A DNA stretch of 64,000 nucleotides from XN24 sp047921455 (lineage in GTDB: Bacteria; Pseudomonadota; Gammaproteobacteria; Steroidobacterales; XN24). The notes under the pieces were generated by a model. It made no database searches. It was not told the origin of the DNA and saw only the letters and a list, made by a program, of their open reading frames with translations. Each line of letters begins with the position of its first letter. Positions within the stretch are counted from its first letter, which is position 1. The position numbers and the translations under genes were made by a program. Location of the stretch: contig JBLRWC010000001.1 in NCBI GenBank assembly GCA_047921455.1, positions 54,724-118,723 of the forward strand. The letters run 5' to 3'. Positions 1 to 8,519 of the stretch are shown here, in pieces.

Positions 1-874
1 CACCGGCGGCATTGCCCGCCTCGCCCCACACGAAGGTCGGCGTGCGCGCGCGCTGCTCCTCGCGCGGCCCGCGCACGGTCTTGCCGACGCGGCCCTTCAG
101 CCATGACTGCACCGGCCCAAGGCCCAGCACCGCTCGAATCCAGTTCATCCGCTTGAGACGCGCGACCAGCTTCGGCGACGCCGGCAGGTAAACCTCGATA
201 TCGGGGATGCCGGTGGTGTGAAAGGCGGTCGAGACATCGCCCCAGGGAATCGTCATGGCGAGTTTTTCGCCGTCGCCGAAATCGATGCGGCGCGTGCGCC
301 ACGCGAGCGGTACGGTGACCAGGCGCCCCGCGCGCCGCACGCGGCCACCCTGGGCCAGGCCCTCGACCGAGGTGCGGGCGGTGCCCGGGCTCATGCCGCC
401 GCGGGAATCAAAACCGAGCGCCAGCCGGGTCGCATCCGGTAACGCGGCCTTGAGCGCGGCGGCCAGGCAATCCGTCGGCACCACGTCGAAGCCCACACCC
501 GGGCAGAGCAGCACGCCGGCGGCGCGCGCCCGCTCGCCAAGCTGGTGCGCGAGTTCGAACACCGCGACTTCGCCGGTGATATCCAGGTAATGCACGCCGG
601 TCGCGATGCAGGCCGCCATCATCGGCGCCGCCGTCGCTGAGAACGGGCCGGCGCAGTGCAGCACGAGCCCCATGCCCGCCAGCCCCGCCCGGATCGCGCC
701 CTCGTCCGCCAGGTCGAAGCAACGATGCTCCAGCCCGAGCGCCTCGGCCAGCGGCGCGATTTTGTCCGCGCTGCGCCCGGCCAGCACAGGCTTCAGGCCG
801 CGCGTGACGGCCTCGCGGGCAATCAGCTCGCCGGTGTATCCGTTCGCGCCATAGATCATCCATGCCTGGCTCAT
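1..874 (-). CDS. Saccharopine dehydrogenase-family NAD(P)-binding protein (C-terminus cut by window edge)
   Basis: The frame is open from an ATG at 874 to the left edge, giving 291 residues without a stop. It starts MSQAWMIYGANGYTGELIA, a Rossmann nucleotide-binding loop (GANGYTG, residues 9-15), and later carries GVGFDVVPTDCLA, typical of the saccharopine dehydrogenase-like/trans-acting enoyl reductase superfamily. Members of this family are NAD(P)-dependent oxidoreductases, often acting on lipid or polyketide intermediates; the substrate here cannot be told. A strong Shine-Dalgarno (AGGAGG) lies 6-8 bases before the ATG. The start overlaps the stop of the upstream SDR gene (ATGA), so the two are co-transcribed and probably share a pathway. 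Confidence 0.8.
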   Translation of the reverse strand, partial: MSQAWMIYGANGYTGELIAREAVTRGLKPVLAGRSADKIAPLAEALGLEHRCFDLADEGAIRAGLAGMGLVLHCAGPFSATAAPMMAACIATGVHYLDITGEVAVFELAHQLGERARAAGVLLCPGVGFDVVPTDCLAAALKAALPDATRLALGFDSRGGMSPGTARTSVEGLAQGGRVRRAGRLVTVPLAWRTRRIDFGDGEKLAMTIPWGDVSTAFHTTGIPDIEVYLPASPKLVARLKRMNWIRAVLGLGPVQSWLKGRVGKTVRGPREEQRARTPTFVWGEAGNAAG

Positions 875-1761
875 GCGCGTTTCCTCCTGGTGGTTGCCTT
901 GCTACGTGGCTTGCCCCGGTCGCGGGGTTGCGCCTGCGTTTCCATCGCGGCCTTGCGCACCTGTGCCTTCAGGAAGCCGCCGGCGCGCTTTTTCACCGTG
1001 GCGAAAAACAGCTCGGGCGCGAACCGTTTCATCAGGAAGATGGCGCGGGCCTCCGCATGCGGCAAAATCATGAAGTTGTTCTTCTGCACGCCGCGCCGGA
1101 TGAGCCGCGCCACGTCGTCGGCGTCGAGGGGCGATTTTTCCATCAGCCGCAGCGCCATCAGGCGCGATTCCTCGCTGCCGCTGAAATCCTCCAGCAGGTT
1201 GGTCTTGAAAAACGACGGGCAGGCCACGCTGACGCTGATCCCATGGGGCGCGAGCTCGACCCGCAAGGTCTCCGACAGCGAGATCACTGCGGCCTTGGAA
1301 ACATTGTAGGCGGCGACGCCCGGCGGCGAGACAAAGCCCGCGGCCGACGCAATGTTGACCACGTGGCCGGCGCCGGCCCGAATCATGGCCGGCACGAAGG
1401 CGCGGGTGACGGTCACTACGCCGAACAGGTTGACCTCCAGGATCCGCCGCCAGTCTTCCTCGGGCGTATCCACCACCGTGCCGGAACCGGCGATGCCGGC
1501 ATTGTTGATGAGCACGTCGACGCCGTGCCAGCCGCGCAGGATAGCCGTAGCAGCGTCCGCCACCGCAGCAGCATCCGTGACATCGCAGGCCAGCGCCAGC
1601 GCCTTGCCCCCGGCCGCCTCGATCTCGGCGGCGACCGCCGCGGCGCTGTCCGCGTCGCGATCCAGCACGGCTACGCGCCCGCCGGCTCGCGCGTAGTCCA
1701 GCGCCAGGGCGCGGCCCAGGCCGCTGCCGCCGCCGGTAATGACAATCCGCTGTTTTTTCAT
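871..1761 (-). CDS. Short-chain dehydrogenase/reductase (SDR)
   Basis: A 296-residue classical SDR starting MKKQRIVITGGGSGLGRALA: the TGGGSGLG cofactor loop is at residues 9-16. NNAGIAG, the catalytic serine region NIASAAG and the YNVSK active site follow in order. The last 30 residues are rich in Lys/Arg and lie outside the SDR fold. An in-frame ATG exists 25 codons upstream, but the residues it adds do not resemble an SDR N-terminus. The family reduces or oxidises carbonyl/hydroxyl groups with NAD(P)H; the substrate is unknown. It is first in a two-gene operon with the saccharopine-dehydrogenase-like gene. Confidence 0.85.
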   Translation of the reverse strand: MKKQRIVITGGGSGLGRALALDYARAGGRVAVLDRDADSAAAVAAEIEAAGGKALALACDVTDAAAVADAATAILRGWHGVDVLINNAGIAGSGTVVDTPEEDWRRILEVNLFGVVTVTRAFVPAMIRAGAGHVVNIASAAGFVSPPGVAAYNVSKAAVISLSETLRVELAPHGISVSVACPSFFKTNLLEDFSGSEESRLMALRLMEKSPLDADDVARLIRRGVQKNNFMILPHAEARAIFLMKRFAPELFFATVKKRAGGFLKAQVRKAAMETQAQPRDRGKPRSKATTRRKRA

Positions 1762-1896
1762 GGTCCGTGGTCCGCCGTGGTGGCTGCGAAAACCGATATG
1801 ATGCACGAGCGTGGGCCCATTGTTGACACCGCGCAAACCCCGGACCTATCGTTCCGAGCCCCGAAACTGCTTTGGCAACCGCGAGCCAGCCTACTA

Positions 1897-2616
1897 ATGG
1901 CGCTGATTTACCTGATCCGGCACGGCCAGGCGTCCTTCGGCAGCAAGGACTACGATAACCTGTCCGCAGTAGGACGCCGCCAGGCCGACCTGCTCGGCGC
2001 GCACTTCAAGCGCCACAACGCACCCTTCAGCGCGCTGCTCAGCGGCGCGCTGCGCCGCCAGCAGGATACCGCCGCCGGGATCGCCGCCAGGCTCGACGGC
2101 CGGGTGCCCGACGTCGCCGTGCACGAGGCTTTCAACGAGTATGACCATGTCGCCGTGATCCGCGCCTACATGCCGTTGTTCATGGCGCAGGTCGGCGCGG
2201 AGCGTGGCCTCGCGGAGGCCGAGGTGCTGCGCGATGACAAGCTGTTCGAGTTCGCGTTCCGCTTCATGCTGAAAGCATGGATGGACAACCTGCCGCACGA
2301 GCACCCCGCGCTCGAGAGCTGGCGGGCGTTCTGCACCCGCGTCAGCAACGGCCTGGACACCGCGCTGGCCGCCCACGGCCCCGACGCCCGGCTTGCGATC
2401 GTGACCTCGGGCGGCGCAATCGCAGCGACCTTGCGCGCCGTGCTCGGGCTGTCGAACAAGCGCACCCTGTCGATGAACTGGAGCATTTACAATGCCTCCC
2501 TGACGCAGCTGTACTACGGCAACCCGGCGCGCCACGAGGACGCGCTGCTGCTCGGTTTCAACAACGTCGCCCACCTCGAGTCGTCCGGCGGGCGCGAACT
2601 CATCACTTTCCGGTAG
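1897..2616 (+). CDS. Histidine phosphatase (phosphoglycerate mutase-like) family protein
   Basis: 239 residues, starting MALIYLIRHGQASFGSKDYD; the RHG motif with the phospho-accepting histidine is at residues 8-10. The start is the ATG directly before this motif; the frame is open far upstream, but that sequence is not conserved-looking. The position where the second catalytic histidine of the superfamily normally lies reads VTSGGAIAATLRAVLG, so that histidine appears to be replaced, as I recall for a subgroup of these proteins. It opens a plus-strand cluster with an acyl-CoA dehydrogenase, an APH-like kinase and an SDR. A phosphatase beside a kinase may act on a phosphorylated intermediate of the same pathway, which is inference. 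Confidence 0.8.
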   Translation: MALIYLIRHGQASFGSKDYDNLSAVGRRQADLLGAHFKRHNAPFSALLSGALRRQQDTAAGIAARLDGRVPDVAVHEAFNEYDHVAVIRAYMPLFMAQVGAERGLAEAEVLRDDKLFEFAFRFMLKAWMDNLPHEHPALESWRAFCTRVSNGLDTALAAHGPDARLAIVTSGGAIAATLRAVLGLSNKRTLSMNWSIYNASLTQLYYGNPARHEDALLLGFNNVAHLESSGGRELITFR

Positions 2617-2621
2617 ACACC

Positions 2622-3818
2622 ATGAATTTCCAGATCGACACTGAACTTTCCGAGCGCCTCGAGCACATCCGCGCCTTCGTCATCGAGCAGGTGCAACCGC
2701 TGGAATCGCTGCTGCTGGCGGGCGAGTGGTCCGCGCTGGAACAGGGCCTCGCCGACTGCCGCGACGAGGTGCGGGCGCGCGGCTGGTGGGCCCCGAACCT
2801 GCCTCCCGAGGAAGGCGGCACGGGCCAGGGCCTGGTAGCGCTCGGCCTGGTGTCCGAGGTGCTGGGACGCAGCCCGCTGGGGCATTTCGTGTTCGGCTGC
2901 CAGGCCCCGGACGCCGGCAATGCCGAATTGCTCGCCTCGCATGGCACGCCGGCGCAGCGCGAGCGCTTCCTGGCGCCGCTGGCGGCCGGCGAGATCCGCA
3001 GCTGTTTCTTGATGACGGAACCCGAATTTGCCGGTTCCAACCCGACCGAGATGGGCACCACCGCGCTGCGCGACGGCGATGAGTTCGTCATCAACGGTCA
3101 CAAGTGGTTCGCCACCGCGGCGGACGGCGCCCGCTTCGGCATCTGCATGGCCGTCACCGACCCGGCGGCGGACAAGTACCGCCGCGCCAGCATGATCCTG
3201 GTCGAGACCGATCGGCCCGGCTTCGAGCTGGTGCGTAACATCCCGGTGATGGGCCACCCCGGTCGAGGCTTTTTCAGCCACGGCGAGGTGCGGCTCGAGG
3301 ACGTGCGCGTACCGGTCGAGAACCTGCTCGGCGAGGCTGGCGCCGGCTTCGCCATGGCGCAGGAACGCCTCGGGCCGGGCCGCATTCACCACTGCATGCG
3401 CTGGCTCGGCATCTGTCGCCGCTCGCTGGACGAGATGATTTCCCATGTGCTCCGGCGAGAGGTCAAGCCGGGACTGCCGCTGGCGCAGCTCGGCGCCATC
3501 CAGGACTGGATCGCGGAATCGGCCGCCGAGGTGGAAGCGGCGCGCGCGCTGGTGCTGATGACCGCCTGGACTATCGAGCAGGACGGCTTTCGCGCCGCGC
3601 GCGAGCGCGTCTCCATGATCAAGTACTACACGGCCAACGTGATGCAGCGGGTCGTGGACCGCGCCCTGCAGGCGCACGGCGGGCTTGGCGTGACCGACGA
3701 TCGCATCCTGGCGTTTTTCTTTCGCGAGGAACGTGCCGCGCGCATCTACGACGGGCCGGACGAGGTCCACCGCATGGCCGTCGCGCGGCGCCTGCTGAAG
3801 ACGGCGGCGAGCCAGTGA
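2622..3818 (+). CDS. Acyl-CoA dehydrogenase (ACAD10/11- or LvaC-like by context)
   Basis: 398 residues, starting MNFQIDTELSERLEHIRAF, 5 bp after the phosphatase stop. It has acyl-CoA dehydrogenase landmarks: the flavin-binding stretch CFLMTEPEFAGSNPTEM near residue 130, NGHKWFATAA, and the C-terminal QAHGGLGVTDD and YDGPDEVHR. The family is FAD-dependent and oxidises or otherwise processes acyl-CoA thioesters. It overlaps by 4 bp a gene for an APH-like kinase. The same two domains are fused in human ACAD10/ACAD11 and co-encoded in the Pseudomonas putida levulinate (lva) operon, where the kinase phosphorylates a 4-hydroxyacyl-CoA. A role on hydroxyacyl-CoA is therefore plausible but not shown. 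Confidence 0.88.
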   Translation: MNFQIDTELSERLEHIRAFVIEQVQPLESLLLAGEWSALEQGLADCRDEVRARGWWAPNLPPEEGGTGQGLVALGLVSEVLGRSPLGHFVFGCQAPDAGNAELLASHGTPAQRERFLAPLAAGEIRSCFLMTEPEFAGSNPTEMGTTALRDGDEFVINGHKWFATAADGARFGICMAVTDPAADKYRRASMILVETDRPGFELVRNIPVMGHPGRGFFSHGEVRLEDVRVPVENLLGEAGAGFAMAQERLGPGRIHHCMRWLGICRRSLDEMISHVLRREVKPGLPLAQLGAIQDWIAESAAEVEAARALVLMTAWTIEQDGFRAARERVSMIKYYTANVMQRVVDRALQAHGGLGVTDDRILAFFFREERAARIYDGPDEVHRMAVARRLLKTAASQ

Positions 3819-4897
3819 GCGACAGGGGCGTGCCGGAGGAGGCACGCGCGGCGCGACCTGGCGAGGAACTCGATGCGGCACTCGTCGCCGATTTTCTCGC
3901 GCGCGAGCTGCCGGACTTCAGCGGACCGGTGGACATCCGCCAGTTTCCCGGCGGCGCCTCCAACCTGACCTACCTGGTGCGCGCCGGGGAACGGCAATGG
4001 GTGTTGCGGCGCCCGCCGTTCGGCACCAAGGCGCGCAGCGCGCACGACATGGGCCGCGAGTACCGCATCCTGTCACGCATTCACGACGTCTTCCCTTATG
4101 CGCCGCAACCGGTGCTGTTCTGTGCCGATCGGGCCGTGCTTGGCGAGGAGTTCTACCTGATGGAGCGCCTGGAGGGACTGATCCTGCGGCGTGACCTGCC
4201 CGCCGACATGACGCTCACAGCCCCGCAGGCCGATGCGCTCTGCCGCAACCTGGTGGACGTGCACGCGGAGCTGCATGCCATCGACCCGGCGGCCGCCGGG
4301 CTGGGCGAGCTTGGCCGCCCGGAGGGTTACGTGGCCCGCCAGGTCGCGGGCTGGTCGGACCGTTACCGGGCGGCACACACCGCAGACGTGCCCGACAATG
4401 AAACACTGATGGCCTGGCTGGCGGAGAACCGCCCGGCGGAAGCCCCCCGCGCGGCCATCATTCACAACGATTACAAGTTCGACAACGTGGTGCTGCGGAA
4501 CACCAGCGCGGGTTGGCGTATCAGCGGCGTGCTCGACTGGGAAATGGCCACCCTCGGCGACCCGCTGATGGATCTCGGCGCCTCGCTGGCCTACTGGGTC
4601 CAGGCGGACGATCCGCCGGCGCTGCAGGCGATCCGCATGCTGCCGACCCACCTGCCGGGCATGTTGCGGCGCGCCGAGCTGGTGGAGTACTACTGCGCGC
4701 GTGCCGGCATCGAGCCGGTGCGCTTCGATTTCTACTATGTCTACGGCTTGTTCCGCCTCGCCGTGATCGTGCAGCAGATTTACTATCGCTTTGTACTGGG
4801 CCAGACGAAAAACCCGCGCTTCGCGCCCTTCGGTCAATTCTGCACCGTGCTGTCGCGCATGGCCGAGGCGGTCGCGGCCGGCAAGGCCCGATGCTAG
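3815..4897 (+). CDS. APH-like phosphotransferase (putative hydroxyacyl-CoA kinase)
   Basis: 360 residues from a GTG at 3815 whose GTGA overlaps the dehydrogenase stop. The fold is aminoglycoside-phosphotransferase-like: ASNLTYLVRAGERQWVLRRPP at the N-lobe, then the Brenner-type catalytic loop IHNDYKFDNVVLRN and the metal-binding VLDWEMATLGDPLMDLG. The catalytic Asp and the Asn are both present, so it looks active. Antibiotic resistance is unlikely given its tight coupling to an acyl-CoA dehydrogenase; LvaA of P. putida and the N-domain of ACAD10/11 are the better comparison, acting on the hydroxyl of hydroxyacyl-CoA. The exact substrate is inferred only from this context. Confidence 0.85.
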   Translation: MSDRGVPEEARAARPGEELDAALVADFLARELPDFSGPVDIRQFPGGASNLTYLVRAGERQWVLRRPPFGTKARSAHDMGREYRILSRIHDVFPYAPQPVLFCADRAVLGEEFYLMERLEGLILRRDLPADMTLTAPQADALCRNLVDVHAELHAIDPAAAGLGELGRPEGYVARQVAGWSDRYRAAHTADVPDNETLMAWLAENRPAEAPRAAIIHNDYKFDNVVLRNTSAGWRISGVLDWEMATLGDPLMDLGASLAYWVQADDPPALQAIRMLPTHLPGMLRRAELVEYYCARAGIEPVRFDFYYVYGLFRLAVIVQQIYYRFVLGQTKNPRFAPFGQFCTVLSRMAEAVAAGKARC

Positions 4898-4923
4898 ATC
4901 CTCGCCTTCAAGGAGACCCGCCC

Positions 4924-5688
4924 ATGAACGATTCCCTGTTCAACCTCGACGGCCGCGTGGCCCTCGTGACCGGCGCTTCGCGCGGCATCGGCGCAGCCAC
5001 CGCCCGCCTGCTGGCTCGCCACGGCGCCCACGTCATCGTCAGTTCGCGCAAGCAGGAGAGCGTCGCCGCGGTCGCCGAGACCATTCGTGCCGACGGGGGC
5101 AAGGCCTCCGCGCTGGCCTGCCACGTCGGCGAAACAGCCTCCATCGACGCCGCCTTCGCGCTGGTGGAAAAAGAGCACGGCCGGCTCGATATCCTGGTAA
5201 ACAATGCCGCCACGAATCCGCATTTCGGCCATATCACTTCGACGCCGGTGTCGATGCTCGAGAAAACCGTCGACGTCAACGTGCGCGGGTATTTCCTGAT
5301 GTCGCAAAAGGCCGCCCTGCTGATGAAGGCCCAGGGCGGCGGCTCGATCGTGAACACCGCGTCGATCAACGGCGTGCGCCCCGGGCCCGGCCAGGGCATT
5401 TACTCCATCACCAAGGCTGCGGTCATGTCCATGACCCAGGCCTTCGCCAAGGAGTGCGCGCCCTGGAAGGTGCGCGTGAATGCCGTGTTACCCGGCCTGA
5501 CCGACACGAAGTTCGCGGCCGCGCTGCTCGAGAACGAGCGCATGCTCAACATGATCCTGCCGCTGATCCCGATGGGCCGGGTGGCGAGTCCCGAGGAAAT
5601 TGCGCCCGCGATCCTGTTCTTCGCGTCCGACGCCGCATCCTACGTCACCGGCGCCTGCCTGCCGGTAGACGGGGGCTTTCTCGCCTGA
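4924..5688 (+). CDS. SDR-family oxidoreductase
   Basis: 254 residues, starting MNDSLFNLDGRVALVTGASRGIGAATARLLA; the TGASRGIG loop is at residues 17-24. It also shows NNAATNP, the catalytic serine in IVNTASING, YSITKAAV (Tyr-x-x-x-Lys) and the C-terminal SYVTGACLPVDGG common to 3-oxoacyl-reductase-like SDRs. A Shine-Dalgarno (AAGGAG) sits 9 bp before the ATG. It follows the APH-like kinase gene after 26 bp and likely belongs to the same operon. Its carbonyl substrate could be a 3- or 4-keto acyl-CoA of the same pathway, which is inference. Confidence 0.87.
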   Translation: MNDSLFNLDGRVALVTGASRGIGAATARLLARHGAHVIVSSRKQESVAAVAETIRADGGKASALACHVGETASIDAAFALVEKEHGRLDILVNNAATNPHFGHITSTPVSMLEKTVDVNVRGYFLMSQKAALLMKAQGGGSIVNTASINGVRPGPGQGIYSITKAAVMSMTQAFAKECAPWKVRVNAVLPGLTDTKFAAALLENERMLNMILPLIPMGRVASPEEIAPAILFFASDAASYVTGACLPVDGGFLA

Positions 5689-5719
5689 AGCTGGCGGGGA
5701 ACTGTATGGGTGACACGCC

Positions 5720-5983
5720 TTGAGCCTGCTGCTCGCCGCCGTGCTGGTGTGCGCCGCCAACGTGCCTTTCGGTTACTGGCGCGACGGCCTGGTCAAGCTG
5801 TCGCCCGCCTGGTTCGTCGCGATTCATGCGCCGGTGCCGCTGGTATTCCTGGTGCGGGAATATTTCTCGCTCGACTGGCGCCTGGCGACGCTACCGGTGT
5901 TCGTCAGCGCCTATTTCCTTGGCCAGTGGCTCGGCGGCCGCCTCCACCGGCGCGTGGCTGCGAGCACGCCGCCGGCGCCCTGA
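5720..5983 (+). CDS. Small hydrophobic membrane protein
   Basis: 87 residues with three hydrophobic stretches (about residues 2-13, 25-43 and 52-71), so probably three membrane helices and a short basic tail. An in-frame stop lies at 5711, so translation must begin at TTG 5720 or a later GTG; TTG is chosen because it gives the full first helix. It follows the SDR gene by 31 bp on the same strand and precedes a convergent gene. I do not recognise the family. Confidence 0.6.
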   Translation: MSLLLAAVLVCAANVPFGYWRDGLVKLSPAWFVAIHAPVPLVFLVREYFSLDWRLATLPVFVSAYFLGQWLGGRLHRRVAASTPPAP

Positions 5984-6001
5984 GCCGCCCGGAACGGGGC
6001 G

Positions 6002-6760
6002 TCACAGGCGCTGGTATTCGACGATATCGAGCCGGCCGCGCAGCTTGCCTTCTTCGTACTGCTCGAGGCGCACCAGGGCCGAGTGCAGGCCGGGTGCGAT
6101 CCACACGCGGAACAGCCGGTCGCGCCGTTCACTGCGGTATTCCAGGCGCACCGTCTCGAGTTCACCGAGCGGCGTGGACAGCGTCTCCGCCCCGACCTCG
6201 ATATCCACCTTTTCGATCCGGCCGCGGTCATCGACGATGCGGTAGACGTCGTGCAATTCTCCACGCGCCACGTCGTTGGCCAGCAGCAGGCGCAGGCTCA
6301 GCACATCGTAGATGCCGGGTTCCCAGTCCAGGGTCGTCTGTTCGCCGCGATAATCGATATGCAACTGGCCCTCGCCCAGGTCGAAGCGCATATCGCTATG
6401 TCGGCCGCCGACCCCATCGTGCCGGCGGTAAGACAACGGCAGGATACGGCCATCCTGGATCATCACCAGGCTGGTTTCGGTCAACTCCCGGCGAATGAAA
6501 CTCGCGATGCCGCGCGGCTCGATCAGCGAACTGTAGAGGTACATGCGCTCGCCCTGTCGCTCCAGGCGCAGCGTCGCGCGGACCGGGATGCCCCGTGCCG
6601 TGGCGTGATAAACCGCCTCGTGCAGCGGCACCGACAGCTCAGCCGAATCCCCCGTCGCCGGTTCCGCGGCCGGCGCGCCGGCCAACAGCAACATGACCGG
6701 CGCCAGCACGGCCAACAGGCCGTGGCGCCAGGCGGTGCCGCGGATTCGCTCGTTACGCAC
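6002..6760 (-). CDS. DUF3108-type exported protein
   Basis: 252 residues with an N-terminal signal peptide: basic MRNERIRGTAWRH, then the hydrophobic LLAVLAPVMLLLAGAPAAEPA, probably cleaved near residue 32. The rest is beta-rich and matches the DUF3108 pattern: an early YHATARGIPVRATLRLE, a central GIYDVLSLRLLLAN, and the C-terminal VRLEYRSERRDRLFRVWIAPGLHSALVRLEQYEEG, which ends ...DIVEYQRL. The fold resembles outer-membrane lipoprotein carriers, but the function is unknown. It overlaps the fadD stop by 8 bp, so it is probably co-transcribed with fadD. Confidence 0.75.
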   Translation of the reverse strand: MRNERIRGTAWRHGLLAVLAPVMLLLAGAPAAEPATGDSAELSVPLHEAVYHATARGIPVRATLRLERQGERMYLYSSLIEPRGIASFIRRELTETSLVMIQDGRILPLSYRRHDGVGGRHSDMRFDLGEGQLHIDYRGEQTTLDWEPGIYDVLSLRLLLANDVARGELHDVYRIVDDRGRIEKVDIEVGAETLSTPLGELETVRLEYRSERRDRLFRVWIAPGLHSALVRLEQYEEGKLRGRLDIVEYQRL

Positions 6761-8468
6761 TTTTCACCTCGTCGCGCAGCGCCCGGCGCAGAATCTTCCC
6801 GACATTCGTCTTCGGCAGCTCAGCGCGGAACTCCACGTGTTTCGGAACCTTGTAACCCGTCAGGTTTTCCCGGCACCAGGCGATCACCTGCGGGGCGTCG
6901 AGCGCGCTGCCCTCCTTCTTGACCACGAACAGCTTTACAGCCTCCGTGGACTTCGGATCGGGCACGCCGATGCAGGCGGCCTCGATGACGTCCGGGTGCT
7001 GCGTCACCACGTTCTCCACCTCGTTGGGGAACACATTGAAGCCGGACACCAGGATCATGTCCTTCTTGCGGTCCACGATGCGAAAGAACCCCGCCGCATC
7101 CATGGTGGCGATATCGCCGGTGCGCAGAAAGCCGTCCGAATACATGACTTGTTCGGTGGCCTCGGGCCGCTGCCAGTAGCCCTTCATGACCTGGGGGCCG
7201 CGCACGCACAACTCGCCAGGCTCGCCCACCGCCACGTCCTTGCCGTCATCATCGCGGATCAGGACTTCGGTGGACGGCAGCGGCAGCCCAATGGTGCCGG
7301 TGAAGATTTCCGTCACGGTGGTCGGCTGCATGGAAACCACCGGGGAGGTCTCCGTCAGGCCGTAGCCTTCCTGGACATACTTGCCGGTGATCTCGTGCCA
7401 GCGCTGCGCGACCGCCGCTTGCAGCGCCATGCCGCCCGCGCCCGCCCATTTCAGATGGGAAAAATCCAGCTTGGCGAAATTCGGCTCCTGCACCAGCGCA
7501 TTGTAGAGCGTGTTGACGCCCGTGATGATGGTGAACTTCAGCTTGGACAGCTCCTTGACGAAGGCAGGAATGTCACGCGGATTGGTGATCAGCACGTTCT
7601 GGCCGCCGACGGACATGAACAGCAGGCAATTACAGACCAGGCTGAAGACGTGATAAAGCGGCAGCGCCGTGATGACGACTTCCTCGCCTTCCTCCACCAG
7701 CGAGCCGATCCAGGCATGCATCTGGCGCAGGTTGGCCACCATGTTTCGATGCGTCAGCATCGCGCCCTTCGACACGCCAGTGGTGCCACCGGTGTACTGC
7801 AGGAACGCCAGCTCGTCCTGGCTGACCGCCACTGGCTCGAATCCTTTCTCGCGGCCGCGTGACAACGCGTCCTCGAGCCGCAGGTGGCCGGGCAAGTGGT
7901 ACTCCGGCACCATCTTCTTCACCCGGCGGATGACGAAATTGACGATATGCCGCTTCGGGAACGGCAGCAGGTCACCGACGCCCGTCACCGCGACGTGCTT
8001 CACCGGCGTCTCGGCAATGACCTTCTCGAGGGTCGCGGCGAAGTTTTCCAGGATCAGGATGGCTTCCGCGCCGGAATCGGCCAGCTGGTGCTTCAGTTCC
8101 CGCGGCGTATACAGCGGATTGACGTTCACCACCGTCATGCCCGCGCGCAACACGCCGTACAGGGCCACCGGGTACTGCAGGAGATTCGGCAGCATGATGG
8201 CCACGCGCGCGCCGCGCGCCAGGCCGAGATCCTTGCTCAACCACGCGGCGAACTCCGCCGACATGCGGTCGAGCTCACCGTAGGTCATGGTGCGATCCAT
8301 GCATGAAAAGGCCGGGCGATCCGCGAAACGGGCTGCCGCAGCCTCAAAAATGCTCACCAGCGTGGCGCCGTCGCTGAGGTCGATCTCGGCGGGCACTCCA
8401 GGCAGGTAACTGTCGATCCAGGGCTTTTCCACTGTCAGGTTCTCCGGCGCATCTATGGGAGCGCGCAT
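6753..8468 (-). CDS. fadD: Long-chain-fatty-acid--CoA ligase
   Basis: 571 residues, the size expected for FadD. It activates fatty acids with ATP and CoA at the inner membrane, the entry step for beta-oxidation. The adenylate-forming signature is visible: YTGGTTGVSKGAMLTHRN near residue 220, then GYGLTETSPVVS, LRTGDIATMD, IVDRKKDMI and the C-terminal lysine context LPKTNVGKILRRALRDE. The start begins MRAPIDAPENLTVEKPWID. It complements the fadE gene at 31.5 kb. A ligase for another medium- or long-chain acid cannot be excluded. Confidence 0.9.
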   Translation of the reverse strand: MRAPIDAPENLTVEKPWIDSYLPGVPAEIDLSDGATLVSIFEAAAARFADRPAFSCMDRTMTYGELDRMSAEFAAWLSKDLGLARGARVAIMLPNLLQYPVALYGVLRAGMTVVNVNPLYTPRELKHQLADSGAEAILILENFAATLEKVIAETPVKHVAVTGVGDLLPFPKRHIVNFVIRRVKKMVPEYHLPGHLRLEDALSRGREKGFEPVAVSQDELAFLQYTGGTTGVSKGAMLTHRNMVANLRQMHAWIGSLVEEGEEVVITALPLYHVFSLVCNCLLFMSVGGQNVLITNPRDIPAFVKELSKLKFTIITGVNTLYNALVQEPNFAKLDFSHLKWAGAGGMALQAAVAQRWHEITGKYVQEGYGLTETSPVVSMQPTTVTEIFTGTIGLPLPSTEVLIRDDDGKDVAVGEPGELCVRGPQVMKGYWQRPEATEQVMYSDGFLRTGDIATMDAAGFFRIVDRKKDMILVSGFNVFPNEVENVVTQHPDVIEAACIGVPDPKSTEAVKLFVVKKEGSALDAPQVIAWCRENLTGYKVPKHVEFRAELPKTNVGKILRRALRDEVKSA

Positions 8469-8519
8469 TTAATCAGCGCCCGCCCGATACAGCTATGCGC
8501 ACTGCAACAATCCGGCTCA

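Noticed and set aside
408..863. Arg/Ala-rich frame on the minus strand near the left edge
   Set aside because: It is another frame of the saccharopine-dehydrogenase-like gene, whose own frame shows GANGYTG and other family motifs.
862..1896. Long in-frame extension upstream of the histidine phosphatase
   Set aside because: It runs antisense to a clear SDR gene and has a low-complexity Arg/Ala/His-rich composition; the RHG motif follows the ATG at 1897 directly.
2514..3881. 455-residue minus-strand frame over the acyl-CoA dehydrogenase
   Set aside because: It is a high-GC antisense shadow with no domain; the plus strand encodes a full enzyme.
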